Positions 46,638 through 54,618 of a stretch of DNA of 64,000 bases are shown in pieces (the stretch's first letter is position 1; each line of letters opens with the position of its first letter). The position numbers were made by a program, and so were the translations under genes. This DNA is from Candidatus Nitrospira allomarina (GTDB lineage Bacteria > Nitrospirota > Nitrospiria > Nitrospirales > UBA8639). The notes under the pieces were generated by a model. It searched no databases. It was not told the origin of the DNA and worked only from the letters and a program-made list of their open reading frames with translations. Location of the stretch: contig NZ_CP116967.1 of the NCBI RefSeq assembly GCF_032050975.1, positions 3,593,001-3,657,000 on the forward strand, in the 5' to 3' direction.

Positions 46638-46814
46638 TTAGACCCGGCTTTCCACCTTACCGACAGCATAGCGAGCAAGATCACAAATAGCAGCTCCACT
46701 CAATTCTCCGTTATCAGGCAAATCGTCATCTCCGATTAAAGCCACCATCCCTTTTAAAGCCTCATAGAGCAATGAGGCAGTTTCCTTGTCGATATCAATA
46801 CTTGTTTTTTCCAT
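46638..46814 (-). CDS. Small hypothetical protein (58 aa)
   Basis: A short acidic protein (MEKTSIDIDKETASLLYEAL, then GDDDLPDNGELSGAAICDLAR). GGAGGGCAGG precedes ATG 46814. It is predicted helical. I do not recognise it. A gene remnant ends 28 bases upstream on the same strand. Confidence 0.5.
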   Translation of the reverse strand: MEKTSIDIDKETASLLYEALKGMVALIGDDDLPDNGELSGAAICDLARYAVGKVESRV

Positions 46815-46841
46815 AACCTGCCCTCCCATGTTTGAAAGATG

Positions 46842-46976
46842 CTACCACTCCATACCTAGCGATGCAATCCAATCTTCAGGTGATTTTGGAGTATATGGTC
46901 GAGTATGGCGTCGGGAATAGTTTTTGACATAGTCCTCCGTTAAAGATGCAGTGTGCCCTTTCTCCCATGTCCATTA
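46842..46976 (-). pseudogene. C-terminal fragment of an unknown gene
   Basis: On the minus strand a frame reads WEKGHTASLTEDYVKNYSRR and continues HTRPYTPKSPEDWIASLG to a stop at 46842. An in-frame stop lies just upstream and no start codon is present. It looks like the end of a real protein, now truncated. I do not recognise the family. Confidence 0.3.
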
Positions 46977-46984
46977 GCTATGAG

Positions 46985-47392
46985 TCGACCCCGTACTTAA
47001 GAGTCGGGTATTGCCTTCACACATCACACCAGTTTTGCCCCTAATCTCCCTCCCCCACCTCTATTGGCCGCCATCCTGTTGGAGTGGGAGAGACTTCTAC
47101 TTTTCGATTTTCTCTGGTCGCCTCATCCTGACTCAGAGATAAGTCTGCCTTTGGCGCGGCCGAGGAGCGGAGTCAACTTCAAAGATTCGGCGAGGACGGT
47201 TTAAGCCCTTCGGCTTCGCTCAGGACAGGCTCCTCGAGTTCCGCTTCGGAACAAACCCCTACAAGGGCGAGGGAGTTTCTGACTTTTTATTGGGTTGGTG
47301 GCCGGGTCGTGACTTCATACGTTAAACTGCTTCTGGCCTGGGCTGGTCCTGCTTAATGGGAAAGTCGACACGCACACGCGAAGGAACATAAT
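46985..47392. other. Non-coding stretch, no gene seen
   Basis: About 400 bases without a convincing gene. A segment near 47190-47240 (GCCCTTCGGCTTCGCTCAGG) resembles fragments of the CATCCTGAG repeat family. Confidence 0.35.
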
Positions 47393-47513
47393 GGGAATGT
47401 TGAAAAAAGCCACCAGCGGCGTTCTCGCCGTTTTGTCGTACTCACGTACTGAGGGTAAGCTCCGGGCGCCAAAATGGCTGTGGCCTTGCTGGATGACGTT
47501 TTTGAACATTCCC
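47393..47513. repeat. MITE-like element with inverted ends
   Basis: A 121-bp block bounded by GGGAATGTTGAAAAA (47393) and its complement TTTTTGAACATTCCC (47499-47513). The inside contains CCAGCGGCGTTCTCGCC and GGCCTTGCTGG, features of a small repeat type that I recall from other environmental bacterial genomes. It has no ORF. Confidence 0.6.
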
Positions 47514-47683
47514 GTCAGCTGCTGATGCCTAAATTTTTCTCGTGCATATTCCGGTGATTTTTGCGATTTATTCAACAAGGCCATAATGGCCGGTGCTACG
47601 ATCGCGTTCGCTCACGAAAATATTCGAATCCAACTCTCACCCATTCGTGGGACAGAGAACCATGAAGTCACGGGAACACAGAC

Positions 47684-48169
47684 ATGAACAATAATTATTG
47701 CCTGCGTCGAATTCGTTACATCCTGGATTTTGGTGATTCCAAAATGATTGATGTCTTTGCTCAGGCCAACCAGACCGTGACACGAGCAGAGGTGAGTGCG
47801 TGGTTAAAGAAAGATGATGATCCGGATTTTGTGGAATGTCCTGACCCCATGTTCGCCACGTTTCTCAATGGTTTGATTAACGATAAGCGTGGCAAGAAAG
47901 AGGGCGCGCAGGCTGAACCGGAACAACGGCTCAACAATAATATTATTTTCGTCAAACTGAAAATCGCCTTCAATTTACAAGCCGATGACATCTTGTCGAT
48001 ATTGGCTTTGGCTGATTTTCGTATCAGCAAGCATGAGCTGAGTGCATTTTTTCGCAGACCTGACCACAAACACTATCGCAAATGCCAGGACCAAATTTTG
48101 CGGAACTTCTTGAAAGGCCTGCAACTGCAGTATCGTCCCGAGAGGGAATCTGACGAACCTTTTCAATAG
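47684..48169 (+). CDS. DUF1456 family protein (YehS-like)
   Basis: A 161-aa cytoplasmic protein with two copies of the DUF1456 unit: LRRIRYILDFGDSKMIDVFA...FLNGLINDKRG and FVKLKIAFNLQADDILSILA...ILRNFLKGLQ. A conserved RLNNNI links them. E. coli YehS is of the same family; function is unknown. The start is ATG 47684. Confidence 0.9.
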   Translation: MNNNYCLRRIRYILDFGDSKMIDVFAQANQTVTRAEVSAWLKKDDDPDFVECPDPMFATFLNGLINDKRGKKEGAQAEPEQRLNNNIIFVKLKIAFNLQADDILSILALADFRISKHELSAFFRRPDHKHYRKCQDQILRNFLKGLQLQYRPERESDEPFQ

Positions 48170-48498
48170 CCACCCCCTTGGAGTCGTGGGGAAAATCTTT
48201 GGTTGACTCCTACTCCTCCTCTCGCACTGGCCGGCATGGCCACCGTGTACTTCAGGACGTCGATTCCTTATCTTCAACAACACGGGTGGCGGCAAATCGG
48301 TATCCGGGCCGAGGAGGTGGCGCGCCGTACGCCTTTTCGGAACACGGAAGTTATTGGTGGGATTCTGGGACGAGAGTACAATGCGGTTATTTGAACCCGC
48401 CCAGCGAGTTGCCTTGAAGAGATAGATTTCTTGAACATCGATTTCAGAAAGAAGCAAGCGCGTGTTTTAAAATGGTGAGCTGTACTGTGTACCTTATA

Positions 48499-48694
48499 TA
48501 CGGGGTTTCGCCCCCGTACGACGAGGTCCTTTTGTTTCGGCAAAAGGACCCAAAACCATGTTGGCCGTGGCATGGCCCTCCGGGTGCCCTGCGCGGTTCA
48601 CCGACACCGGCGGCGGGCAAACTCGCTGCGCTCAAACACTGCCCGCCATTTTTCCGGTGCCGGTTGCACGGCTCGGCCATGCCACCAGGCCAGG
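48499..48694 (-). repeat. Three-hairpin repeat, subfamily C (locus 9)
   Basis: Minus-oriented C copy. H3 is TACGGGG/CCCCGTA (48499-48518). H2 is GGTCC/GGACC around the TTTTGCCGAAACAAAA core (48525-48550). H1 with GTGGCATGGCC/GGCCATGCCAC stems follows to 48694. Compared with locus 3, H2 has changed both arms from GCCAC/GTGGC to GTCC/GGAC. Confidence 0.85.
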
Positions 48695-48710
48695 AAATCC
48701 ACATTCTTGA

Positions 48711-48855
48711 GGTCAAGTCTTGCCATACGACATTTTTACTGCCTTGTCTTGGAGCTCCAGGGTTCTTCTTCTCTCCCCCTGTTTCTTTCGAAAAAATTTG
48801 TGTTGGTGTGAGGGGGCATTCTGCTTTTCTGTTTTCTATGGTCTCGGTTGGGTGA
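48711..48855. repeat. Segmental repeat unit (copy 1)
   Basis: About 145 bases closely match 50902-51046, including the identical stretch TTGTGTTGGTGTGAGGGGGC. In both places it directly follows the H1 end of a hairpin repeat (type C here, type A there). No gene is inside. Confidence 0.7.
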
Positions 48856-48910
48856 CATATTTAAAAATGGATGCCTACCGAAGACCTGCAGTGATGGCGG
48901 AGGGACATAG

Positions 48911-48969
48911 TGTTTCGATACGCGGGATTAGGCTGGGCACAGATCCTTCTCTGCTGCTCAGGATGACAA
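48911..48969 (-). repeat. Direct repeat carrying a CATCCTGAG arm (copy 1)
   Basis: Fifty-nine bases differ at only three positions from 49381-49439 (shared core GGCTGGGCACAGATCCTTC and CTGCTGCTCAGGATGACAA). Confidence 0.75.
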
Positions 48970-49050
48970 TACGGGGAATAGGTTTGGTGCCCGATGACTG
49001 GCGAGAATGACGGAGGGGGGATGGATGGAACTTGTCTTTTAGATTAGATG

Positions 49051-49264
49051 CCGGGTTTCGGCCCGGCAGCCGAGGTCCTTTTCTTTCGGGAAAAGGACCA
49101 AACAACGGTTGCGCTCCGCGAGACGCACCTTGCAAAACGACGCCCCGTCTGGCCCGATCGAAAAGGAGGGACGCCAACTTTGAAGAGCGGCCCAACTCGC
49201 AGGGCTCAAACAAGGTCCGCTAGCTGCCAAGAGCGCCCCTCCTTTGGGCCAGCCGACAGGCGTC
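49051..49264 (-). repeat. Three-hairpin repeat, subfamily A with extension (locus 10)
   Basis: H3 CCGGG/CCCGG (49051-49066). H2 reads TTTTCCCGAAAGAAAA between GGTCC/GGACC arms (49075-49099): the closing pair is C-G instead of the usual G-C. An extension containing GCGAGACGCACC lies between H2 and H1 (49139-49264). Confidence 0.85.
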
Positions 49265-49380
49265 GGACCACAGAAGAAACAACGTTCGTGCTGCAGGGTC
49301 AGGGCTTCCATTCACATATCACTCCCACCTTGCCCGCAACCTCCCCACTGACGACCACCTGGAAGAACGGAAGGGCGTAA

Positions 49381-49439
49381 TGTTTCGATAGGCGGGATGA
49401 GGCTGGGCACAGATCCTTCGCTGCTGCTCAGGATGACAA
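49381..49439 (-). repeat. Direct repeat carrying a CATCCTGAG arm (copy 2)
   Basis: Partner of 48911-48969. The A-type hairpin element at 49051 lies between the two copies. Confidence 0.75.
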
Positions 49440-49882
49440 CCTATTTTTTCCTTTGCCAGACTGCTCTCGTCCGGGAATCATCCTAAAGAAAGGTCCTGGC
49501 CTCTCAGGATATCGAACGGGGATGGCTCGCCTTTTGGCCGGGGTCTTTACTCCGCATTGTTCATGGCTGCATGAAGATGAATGTCCCATAACAGTTGTCC
49601 GGTAGGCCACATAGTTATGGCCCACCGCCTTTGCAAAGGGAAAATACCACGGTTAAGGATGCCTCTATTGGGTGCAAGGATGGGTCTTCGCATCGACCGA
49701 GTGTGCCCTCGGCACATGCAGACGATCTGCCAAAAAATTGTGATAATGCTAACCTGAATCGTTTTTGGTAAGGTTCAGCCAGAAAAATGACGATGAATTG
49801 ACAGAAGACACCTATCGGTGCCTGGAAGGCTCTGACATCTTTTTTGATGGCAGGGCGCATACTTTCATGTGGAGGCGATGTC
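49440..49882. other. Non-coding stretch before mntA
   Basis: No gene with recognisable features or ribosome site was found. It probably contains decayed sequence and the mntA promoter. Confidence 0.35.
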
Positions 49883-50176
49883 ATGAACCACAAGAATCTT
49901 GTCTCGTTATTGGGCAGCAGGCGGGAGGAAATCGTTCGCCGATTTGCCATTAAGACATTGGGTATTTTTGGGTCGGCCGCCCGTGATGAAATGCATGAGG
50001 GAAGCGATATCGATGTTCTTGTGGAGTTTCAGTCCTACCCCACCTTCGATGCCTATATGGATCTCAAGTTTTATTTGGAGGATCTTTTTCAGACAAATGT
50101 CGATCTGGTCCTTGAGGACACCGTGAAGCCTCGCATGCGTTCTTTGATCGAAAAGGATTTGATTCGTGTCGCGTGA
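49883..50176 (+). CDS. mntA: MntA-family nucleotidyltransferase (type VII antitoxin)
   Basis: A 97-aa minimal nucleotidyltransferase. The active site is GIFGSAARDEMHEGSDIDVLV (GSx10DxD split across it). In type VII systems MntA adds AMP to a tyrosine of HepT and so disarms it. GGAGG precedes ATG 49883. The HepT frame overlaps its last 11 bases. Confidence 0.9.
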   Translation: MNHKNLVSLLGSRREEIVRRFAIKTLGIFGSAARDEMHEGSDIDVLVEFQSYPTFDAYMDLKFYLEDLFQTNVDLVLEDTVKPRMRSLIEKDLIRVA

Positions 50177-50519
50177 TTGGACGTTTTTCCTTGAGGATAT
50201 TCTGGAAGCCGCCAATAAAGTGCTTCGCTAGACCAACGGCCTGACACTGGAAGCCTTCCAACGTGATGAACTGGTTTTCGATGCCGTGGTCCGCAATTTG
50301 GAAATAATCGGCGAGGCCGCCAAACATTTGCCGAGAGACGTCCAAGAAATGATGCCGGAGGTTGAATGGTCCAAAGCCGCCGCATTTCGTGATGTGATCG
50401 TCCATGGCTACTTTGGCTTGAATGTCCACATTATCTGGGATGTGGCCCGGAACAAAATCCCAGACATCTCCAGGTCTGTCGAAAAACTGCTGACAACACT
50501 ACGAAATGATCAAACTTAA
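50166..50519 (+). pseudogene. HepT (HEPN) toxin interrupted by an amber codon
   Basis: From GTG 50166 the frame reads SRDWTFFLEDILEAANKVLR, then TAG at 50229-50231 (codon 22), then TNGLTLEAFQRDELVFDAVV and on to a normal end at 50519. The rest keeps the HEPN RNase motif in FRDVIVHGYF (RX4HXY, including the Tyr that MntA modifies). The stop probably replaced a Tyr codon. An internal ATG at 50286 could make a shortened protein that still includes the motif but lacks the first helix. Confidence 0.82.
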
Positions 50520-50670
50520 GCCGTCTGATTTCTTATCTCAGTCGACAGATGAGGTGGTGAGGTTTTTGAACCACGCCTGCCGCTTAATTTCCTTCAACTC
50601 TCCTGTCTTTCACAATCGGGGTCAAATGTTGTATTCCTCTGCGGGTCTTTCTGGCACTTGGATTTTAGAG

Positions 50671-50893
50671 GCCGGAGTTTCGGCCCGGCAGCCGAGGTCA
50701 AGGAATTCGGGGTTTCGCCCCCGTACGACGAGGTCCTTTTGTTTCGGCAAAAGGACCCAAAACCATTGACGCCCCGTCTGGCCTGATCGAAGAGGAGGGA
50801 CGCCAACTTTGAAGAGCGGCCCAACTCGCAGGGCTCAAACACGGTCCGCCAGCTAATAAGAGCGTCCCTCTCTCGGGCCAGCCGGAAGGCGTC
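50671..50893 (-). repeat. Three-hairpin repeat, subfamily A with two H3 (locus 11)
   Basis: One H3 (imperfect GCCGGAG/CGGCCCGGC type) begins at 50671, a second (CGGGG/CCCCG around the GCGAAA complement) lies near 50709-50725, then H2 GGTCC/GGACC, then H1 to 50893. In the inner H1 stem one arm is GGGCC against GGACC, a mismatch intermediate between the two paired forms seen elsewhere. Confidence 0.83.
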
Positions 50894-50901
50894 GGACTGG
50901 G

Positions 50902-51046
50902 GGTCAAGTCTTGCAATACGATATCTTTACGACCTTGTCTTGGTAGCTCCGAGCTCTTCTTCTCTTTCCCGGTTTCTTCCGAAAACCTTTGTGTTGGTGT
51001 GAGGGGGCATTCTGCTTTTCTGTTTTCTCTGGTCTCGGTTGGGTGA
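50902..51046. repeat. Segmental repeat unit (copy 2)
   Basis: Partner of 48711-48855, here following a type A element. Confidence 0.7.
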
Positions 51047-51128
51047 AGGATTGAAGATGGATGCCAGCTGACGACCTGTAGAAATGACGGAGGGGAAGAT
51101 GGATATGACTTGTCTTTTAGATGAGATG

Positions 51129-51316
51129 CCGGGTTTCGGCCCGGCAGCCGAGCCACTTTTGTTTCGGCAAAAGTGGCCAAAACCATTGACGCACCGCCTG
51201 GCCTCATTGAAGAGGAGGGACGCTAATCAAGCGAAGAGCGGACCAACTCGCAAGGCTCAAACACGGTCCGCCCGCGGATTAGGAGCGTCCCTCCTTTGGG
51301 CCAGCCGGAAGGCGTC
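51129..51316 (-). repeat. Three-hairpin repeat, subfamily A (locus 12)
   Basis: H3 CCGGG/CCCGG (51129-51144), H2 of the GCCAC/GTGGC kind, H1 to 51316. The left flank (ACTTGTCTTTTAGAT) is shared with loci 10 and 14; the right flank (GTGCTGCAGGGTCAGGGC-like) is shared with locus 10. The rest of 51317-51663 shows no gene. Confidence 0.83.
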
Positions 51317-51663
51317 GGACTACGGAAAAAACACTGTTCGCGCTGCAGGGTCAGGGCTTCCATTCACATATCACTCCCACCTTGCCCCCTAACCTCCTCC
51401 CCCACCTCTATTGGCCGATATTGTGTGGCACCGCGAGGGAATTCTGCTTTTCTGTTTACTCTGGTCTCGATCGGCTTAGAGAATGGAGATAGATTACCGG
51501 TTACAACCGGACAGGGATGACGGAGGATTTGATACCTGCCTGCTCTCTTCCTACGAGTATAATAATGAGGGAAAGACGGATTGCCGATTTCTTTCGTGAT
51601 GTAACCCTTCAATACGCTAGTGCCCCGCTCCCTTCAGGAAAGCACTGCGCCTGGGAAGCTGCC

Positions 51664-52131
51664 TCAGTGGATGGTGGCTGCGGAATCGGTGGTCGTCTGT
51701 TTCTGTTGCTGTTGTTGTTGCTGTTGATACAGGGCTTCGAAATTCACCGGGTTGAGCATGACGGTCGGGAACCCTCCCCGCGTCACCGCATCAGACACCG
51801 ACTCACGAACATAGGGAAAGAGAATATTTGCACACCCGATCCCTAACACCGGACCCATTTCCGATTCGGGGACATGCTGAATCCGAAATATGCCGGCTTG
51901 TTCTACCTCCACAATAAACATGATTTTTTCGTTGACCTTGGCCGTCACGGTCACCGTCACGGACGCATCATACATGCCCTCTTCAACACGGGTATGTTGC
52001 GTCTTCAATTCGACATGAACCTGTGGGGCTCCACCCTCCCGAAAAATGCCGGGTGCATTGGGGACTTCCAAGGACATATCCCTCACGTAGATTTTTTCTA
52101 TGGTAAACACGGGCTTTTGTTCTTCAGTCAT
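51664..52131 (-). CDS. secB: SecB protein-export chaperone
   Basis: A 155-aa chaperone that keeps preproteins unfolded and passes them to SecA. The family core is complete: FTIEKIYVRDMSLEVPNAP, then VTVTAKVNEKIMFIVEVEQAG, GCANILFPYVRESVSDAV and GGFPTVMLNPVNFEALY. The tail is unusual: eight Gln in a row encoded by CAA/CAG triplets, then KQTTTDSAATIH. SecB tails contact SecA, so tail length could matter. GAGGAT precedes ATG 52131. Confidence 0.95.
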   Translation of the reverse strand: MTEEQKPVFTIEKIYVRDMSLEVPNAPGIFREGGAPQVHVELKTQHTRVEEGMYDASVTVTVTAKVNEKIMFIVEVEQAGIFRIQHVPESEMGPVLGIGCANILFPYVRESVSDAVTRGGFPTVMLNPVNFEALYQQQQQQQQKQTTTDSAATIH

Positions 52132-52539
52132 GGGTCATCCTCTTGTGCGTGAATAGAGATGGGCTTCAAGCCACAACCGGGCCTGAGCAACCTGATCTTC
52201 CGGCATTCTAAAAAAAAAGGAAACCCATATTGTCATCGATTCCTCATGAGACGCAACCCGGCTTCCATTTCCTAGATACTCTCAGGCCCCTTCACAACTT
52301 CTTCCAAGAGGAGATGGATGACCGATTGAACATGTCGGAAATGACGGAAGGAAAGTGGATTCCATTAATTTTTTGTTATCACAATAGTCTTTTCTCCTTC
52401 CAACCCGAGACCCCGGGTATTTTGCAGATGAGGAAATTCCGTGCCCGGTGTTGATGTGGAAGGCCAGAGATTGGCATCATGTCGTATGCTATAGAGGAAG
52501 AGACCACGGTGGCGTTGAATCTAACCGGGAGGTCTGAGC
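52132..52539. other. Divergent intergenic region, no gene seen
   Basis: About 400 bases between secB and the next gene. No clear promoter or repeat was identified. Confidence 0.35.
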
Positions 52540-52854
52540 ATGCGATTCTACATTTTACGTAATCAGGTCGTCGTTCCCGCTTCGAGTGCCAAGGAATTTG
52601 GTGAATGGGTGGAAACGGCTGATCGGGTTGTGAGTCACACACAGGTCGCAGACATTGAGGTGTCTACCGTGTTCCTTGGGATTGATCATCAATTCTTTGC
52701 CGGCCCTCCTCTCCTGTTTGAAACGATGGTGTTTGGTGGCGATCTTGATCAAACGTGCCGCCGCTGCTCCACCTGGGATGAAGCGGAGGCGCAACATGAA
52801 GAGATTTTGTCGGAAGTGTTAAACCGGGTGTATGGCTATCATAAGCCGGGGTAA
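52540..52854 (+). CDS. Conserved hypothetical protein
   Basis: A 104-aa protein. The central segment VSTVFLGIDHQFFAGPPLLF followed by ETMVFGG, and a STWDEAEAQHEEIL end, match a widespread family of small proteins, often of phage or plasmid origin, without known function. GGGAGGTCTGAGC precedes ATG 52540. There is no membrane segment. Confidence 0.75.
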   Translation: MRFYILRNQVVVPASSAKEFGEWVETADRVVSHTQVADIEVSTVFLGIDHQFFAGPPLLFETMVFGGDLDQTCRRCSTWDEAEAQHEEILSEVLNRVYGYHKPG

Positions 52855-52966
52855 ACCTGGGACGTTTGTTTGGTCTTGAATCTGTTTGATGGCAGGTTTT
52901 CCATTCACATCTACTCGCAGTTCCTGCCTACCTTTTTGCTTATTTAAAATGGCTTACTTTTTTCTG

Positions 52967-53266
52967 CGGGGTTTCGGCCCCGAAGGACGAGGTCCTTTTG
53001 TTTCGGCAAAAGGACCCAAAACCATTGACGCCCCGTCTGGCCTCACTGAAGAGGAGGGACGCCAACCCTGGGAAGAGCGGACCAACTCGCCAGGCTCAAA
53101 CACGGTCCGCTGGCTGATAAGAGCGTCCCTCCTGTGGGCCAGCCGGCAGGCGTCGAGTCAAAATAAATGCGTGCCGACGCAGGCCAACGGAGGGGCGGCC
53201 CAACTCGCAGGACTCAAACAAGGGCCGCCTCTTTATTTGAGCGTCAGCCCGGTTAGCCGACCTGAA
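52967..53266 (-). repeat. Three-hairpin repeat, full A plus B part (locus 13)
   Basis: H3 CGGGG/CCCCG around CCGAAA (52967-52982), H2 GGTCC/GGACC, H1 of type A to 53154. Next comes a B part (53194-53266) whose inner stem is GGCGGCCC/GGGCCGCC. Confidence 0.84.
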
Positions 53267-53453
53267 GGTGATAGTTTAAAGACGCCTACCTTCCTTTTCC
53301 CCTCTCAGGGCTTGGGATCGGAACCTTCTATTCACAGATCTTCCCAGCCTATTTTCTACCTTCCTGGTTGTCTAGGCTGGTTCACTTTTGTCTGTGGGTT
53401 CTTGTGGGAAAAGTTTTGTAAATCGAAGGTGGATGAAACTTGTCTTTTAGATG

Positions 53454-53632
53454 CCGGGTTTCGGCCCGGCAGCCGAGGTCCTTTTGTTTCGGCAAAAGGA
53501 CCCAAAAACCATTTCCACCCAGGTCGGCCTCATTACATCATGGCGACGCAGGTCTAGGAAGGGCGGCCCAACTCGCTCCGCTCAAACAAGGGCCGCCTCT
53601 TGATTTGAGCGTCAGCCCGGATGGCCGACCTG
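53454..53632 (-). repeat. Three-hairpin repeat, complete subfamily B (locus 14)
   Basis: H3 (53454-53469), H2 GGTCC/GGACC, H1 with outer stem CAGGTCGGCC/GGCCGACCTG. The inner stem is GGCGGCCC/GGGCCGCC, against GGCGGACC/GGTCCGCC in locus 8: both arms changed together. Confidence 0.86.
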
Positions 53633-53767
53633 AAGGTGGGAGTTTCGGTAAACCTTCCTTTAATTTCCCCTACCAGAGCTTGAAGTCAGGCCTTCCACCC
53701 ACCCATACTCCCACCTTAACCTGTACTCCGAATTCTTTTCCTCCCATTTTTATTCCCCAACACGGTT

Positions 53768-53951
53768 GCCTGGCGGCTGGCCCCAGAAGTGAACGCTCTA
53801 ATGAAACGGCGGGCCTTGTTTGAGCCCTGCGAGTTGGTCCGCCCTCCTGAAGCTTGCGTTCACTTCATCGAATGAGGCCAGACGAGGCATCAATGGTTTT
53901 GGCTACTTTTGCCGAAACAAAAGTGGCTCGTCTGCCGGGACGAGACCCGGC
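53768..53951 (+). repeat. Three-hairpin repeat, diverged A with compensatory stem (locus 15)
   Basis: The middle stem is AGTGAACGC/GCGTTCACT where other A copies have AGGGACGC/GCGTCCCT. The outer arms (TTGCCTGGCGGCTGGCC / GGCCAGACGAGGCAT) are also changed. H2 and H3 (GCCGGG/CCCGGC around ACGAGA) are present to 53951. Confidence 0.85.
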
Positions 53952-54110
53952 TCTTTTTTGATAAAGGATGATGGCAGCGAGAGGATGGGTGCCCACAAGC
54001 CTGGTGCATGACGGAAGGGAGAAAAAATAGGAAGTCAAACGAAGCGAAGATAAATTCCCAACTACAACTTGCGGGGCTGAAGGCAGAGATGGGTTTGATG
54101 TGATGTACCT

Positions 54111-54168
54111 TGGGCACAGATCCTTCGACGAGCCTGCCCTGAGCGGAGTCGAAGGGGCTCAGGATGCC
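54111..54168. repeat. CATCCTGAG-type repeat with inner hairpin
   Basis: CCTTCGAC and GTCGAAGG form a perfect 8-bp stem, and flanking GGGCACAGATCCTT and CTCAGGATGCC match other family members. Confidence 0.65.
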
Positions 54169-54183
54169 AAGGAGACAGGAAGC

Positions 54184-54498
54184 TCAGAATGACAACTCGG
54201 ATCTGTTGACTCCCGTCGGGCACGACGGAGGGGAAAATGAATACCGATCGTTTTTTCGAGTCCCGATTAAGCCCAGTTTTTCTTTTCGCTTCATGGATTT
54301 AATCGCGGCTTCTCTTTTTAATGCCTGGCCTCTCGTCTCCTGACGTTCGGTGAACACCAAGGTAAACGGACCGCGGTGTTTCGTATATTTGGCCCCTTTC
54401 CCTTTCGCGTGTGCGGCAAGACGACGCTCCAGATCCAGGGTAATCCCGGTGTACAAACTAGAATCGGCGCATTCCAACATGTAGACCGTCCACGCCAT
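54184..54498 (-). CDS. GIY-YIG family nuclease domain protein
   Basis: A 104-aa single-domain GIY-YIG protein of the YhbQ/UPF0213 type. The signature is WTVYMLECADSSLYTGITLD with the conserved Arg in LERRLAAH, and the late Glu in RGQALKREAAIK. Its role in DNA repair or turnover is not settled. ATG 54498 is chosen as the start; an in-frame ATG upstream (MRKGPCMAW) is possible. Confidence 0.88.
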   Translation of the reverse strand: MAWTVYMLECADSSLYTGITLDLERRLAAHAKGKGAKYTKHRGPFTLVFTERQETRGQALKREAAIKSMKRKEKLGLIGTRKNDRYSFSPPSCPTGVNRSELSF

Positions 54499-54618
54499 AC
54501 AAGGCCCTTTCCTCATTAACCATGCCGCCCGGTCCGGCTGTGAGTGAATCTCCCCCCTACCCATACGAGACCACCGGGAACTCACCTGAAACATTCCCGT
54601 ATTGATCCCCCTCAATGA

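Noticed and set aside
47315-47584. Minus-strand frame of 89 codons
   Set aside because: It overlaps the 121-bp inverted-end element and has no conserved features.
48203-48394. Plus-strand frame of 63 codons (contains IPYLQQHGWRQIGIRAEEVA)
   Set aside because: It looks partly protein-like and may be a gene fragment, but it has no clear start, ribosome site or recognised family.
50698-51207. Minus-strand open frame of 169 codons
   Set aside because: It is formed by loci 11 and 12 and the segmental repeat. There is no family similarity.
52886-53557. Open frame of 223 codons over repeat loci 13 and 14
   Set aside because: It reads through two hairpin elements; similar strings occur wherever the repeat lies in that frame. 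It is not a gene.
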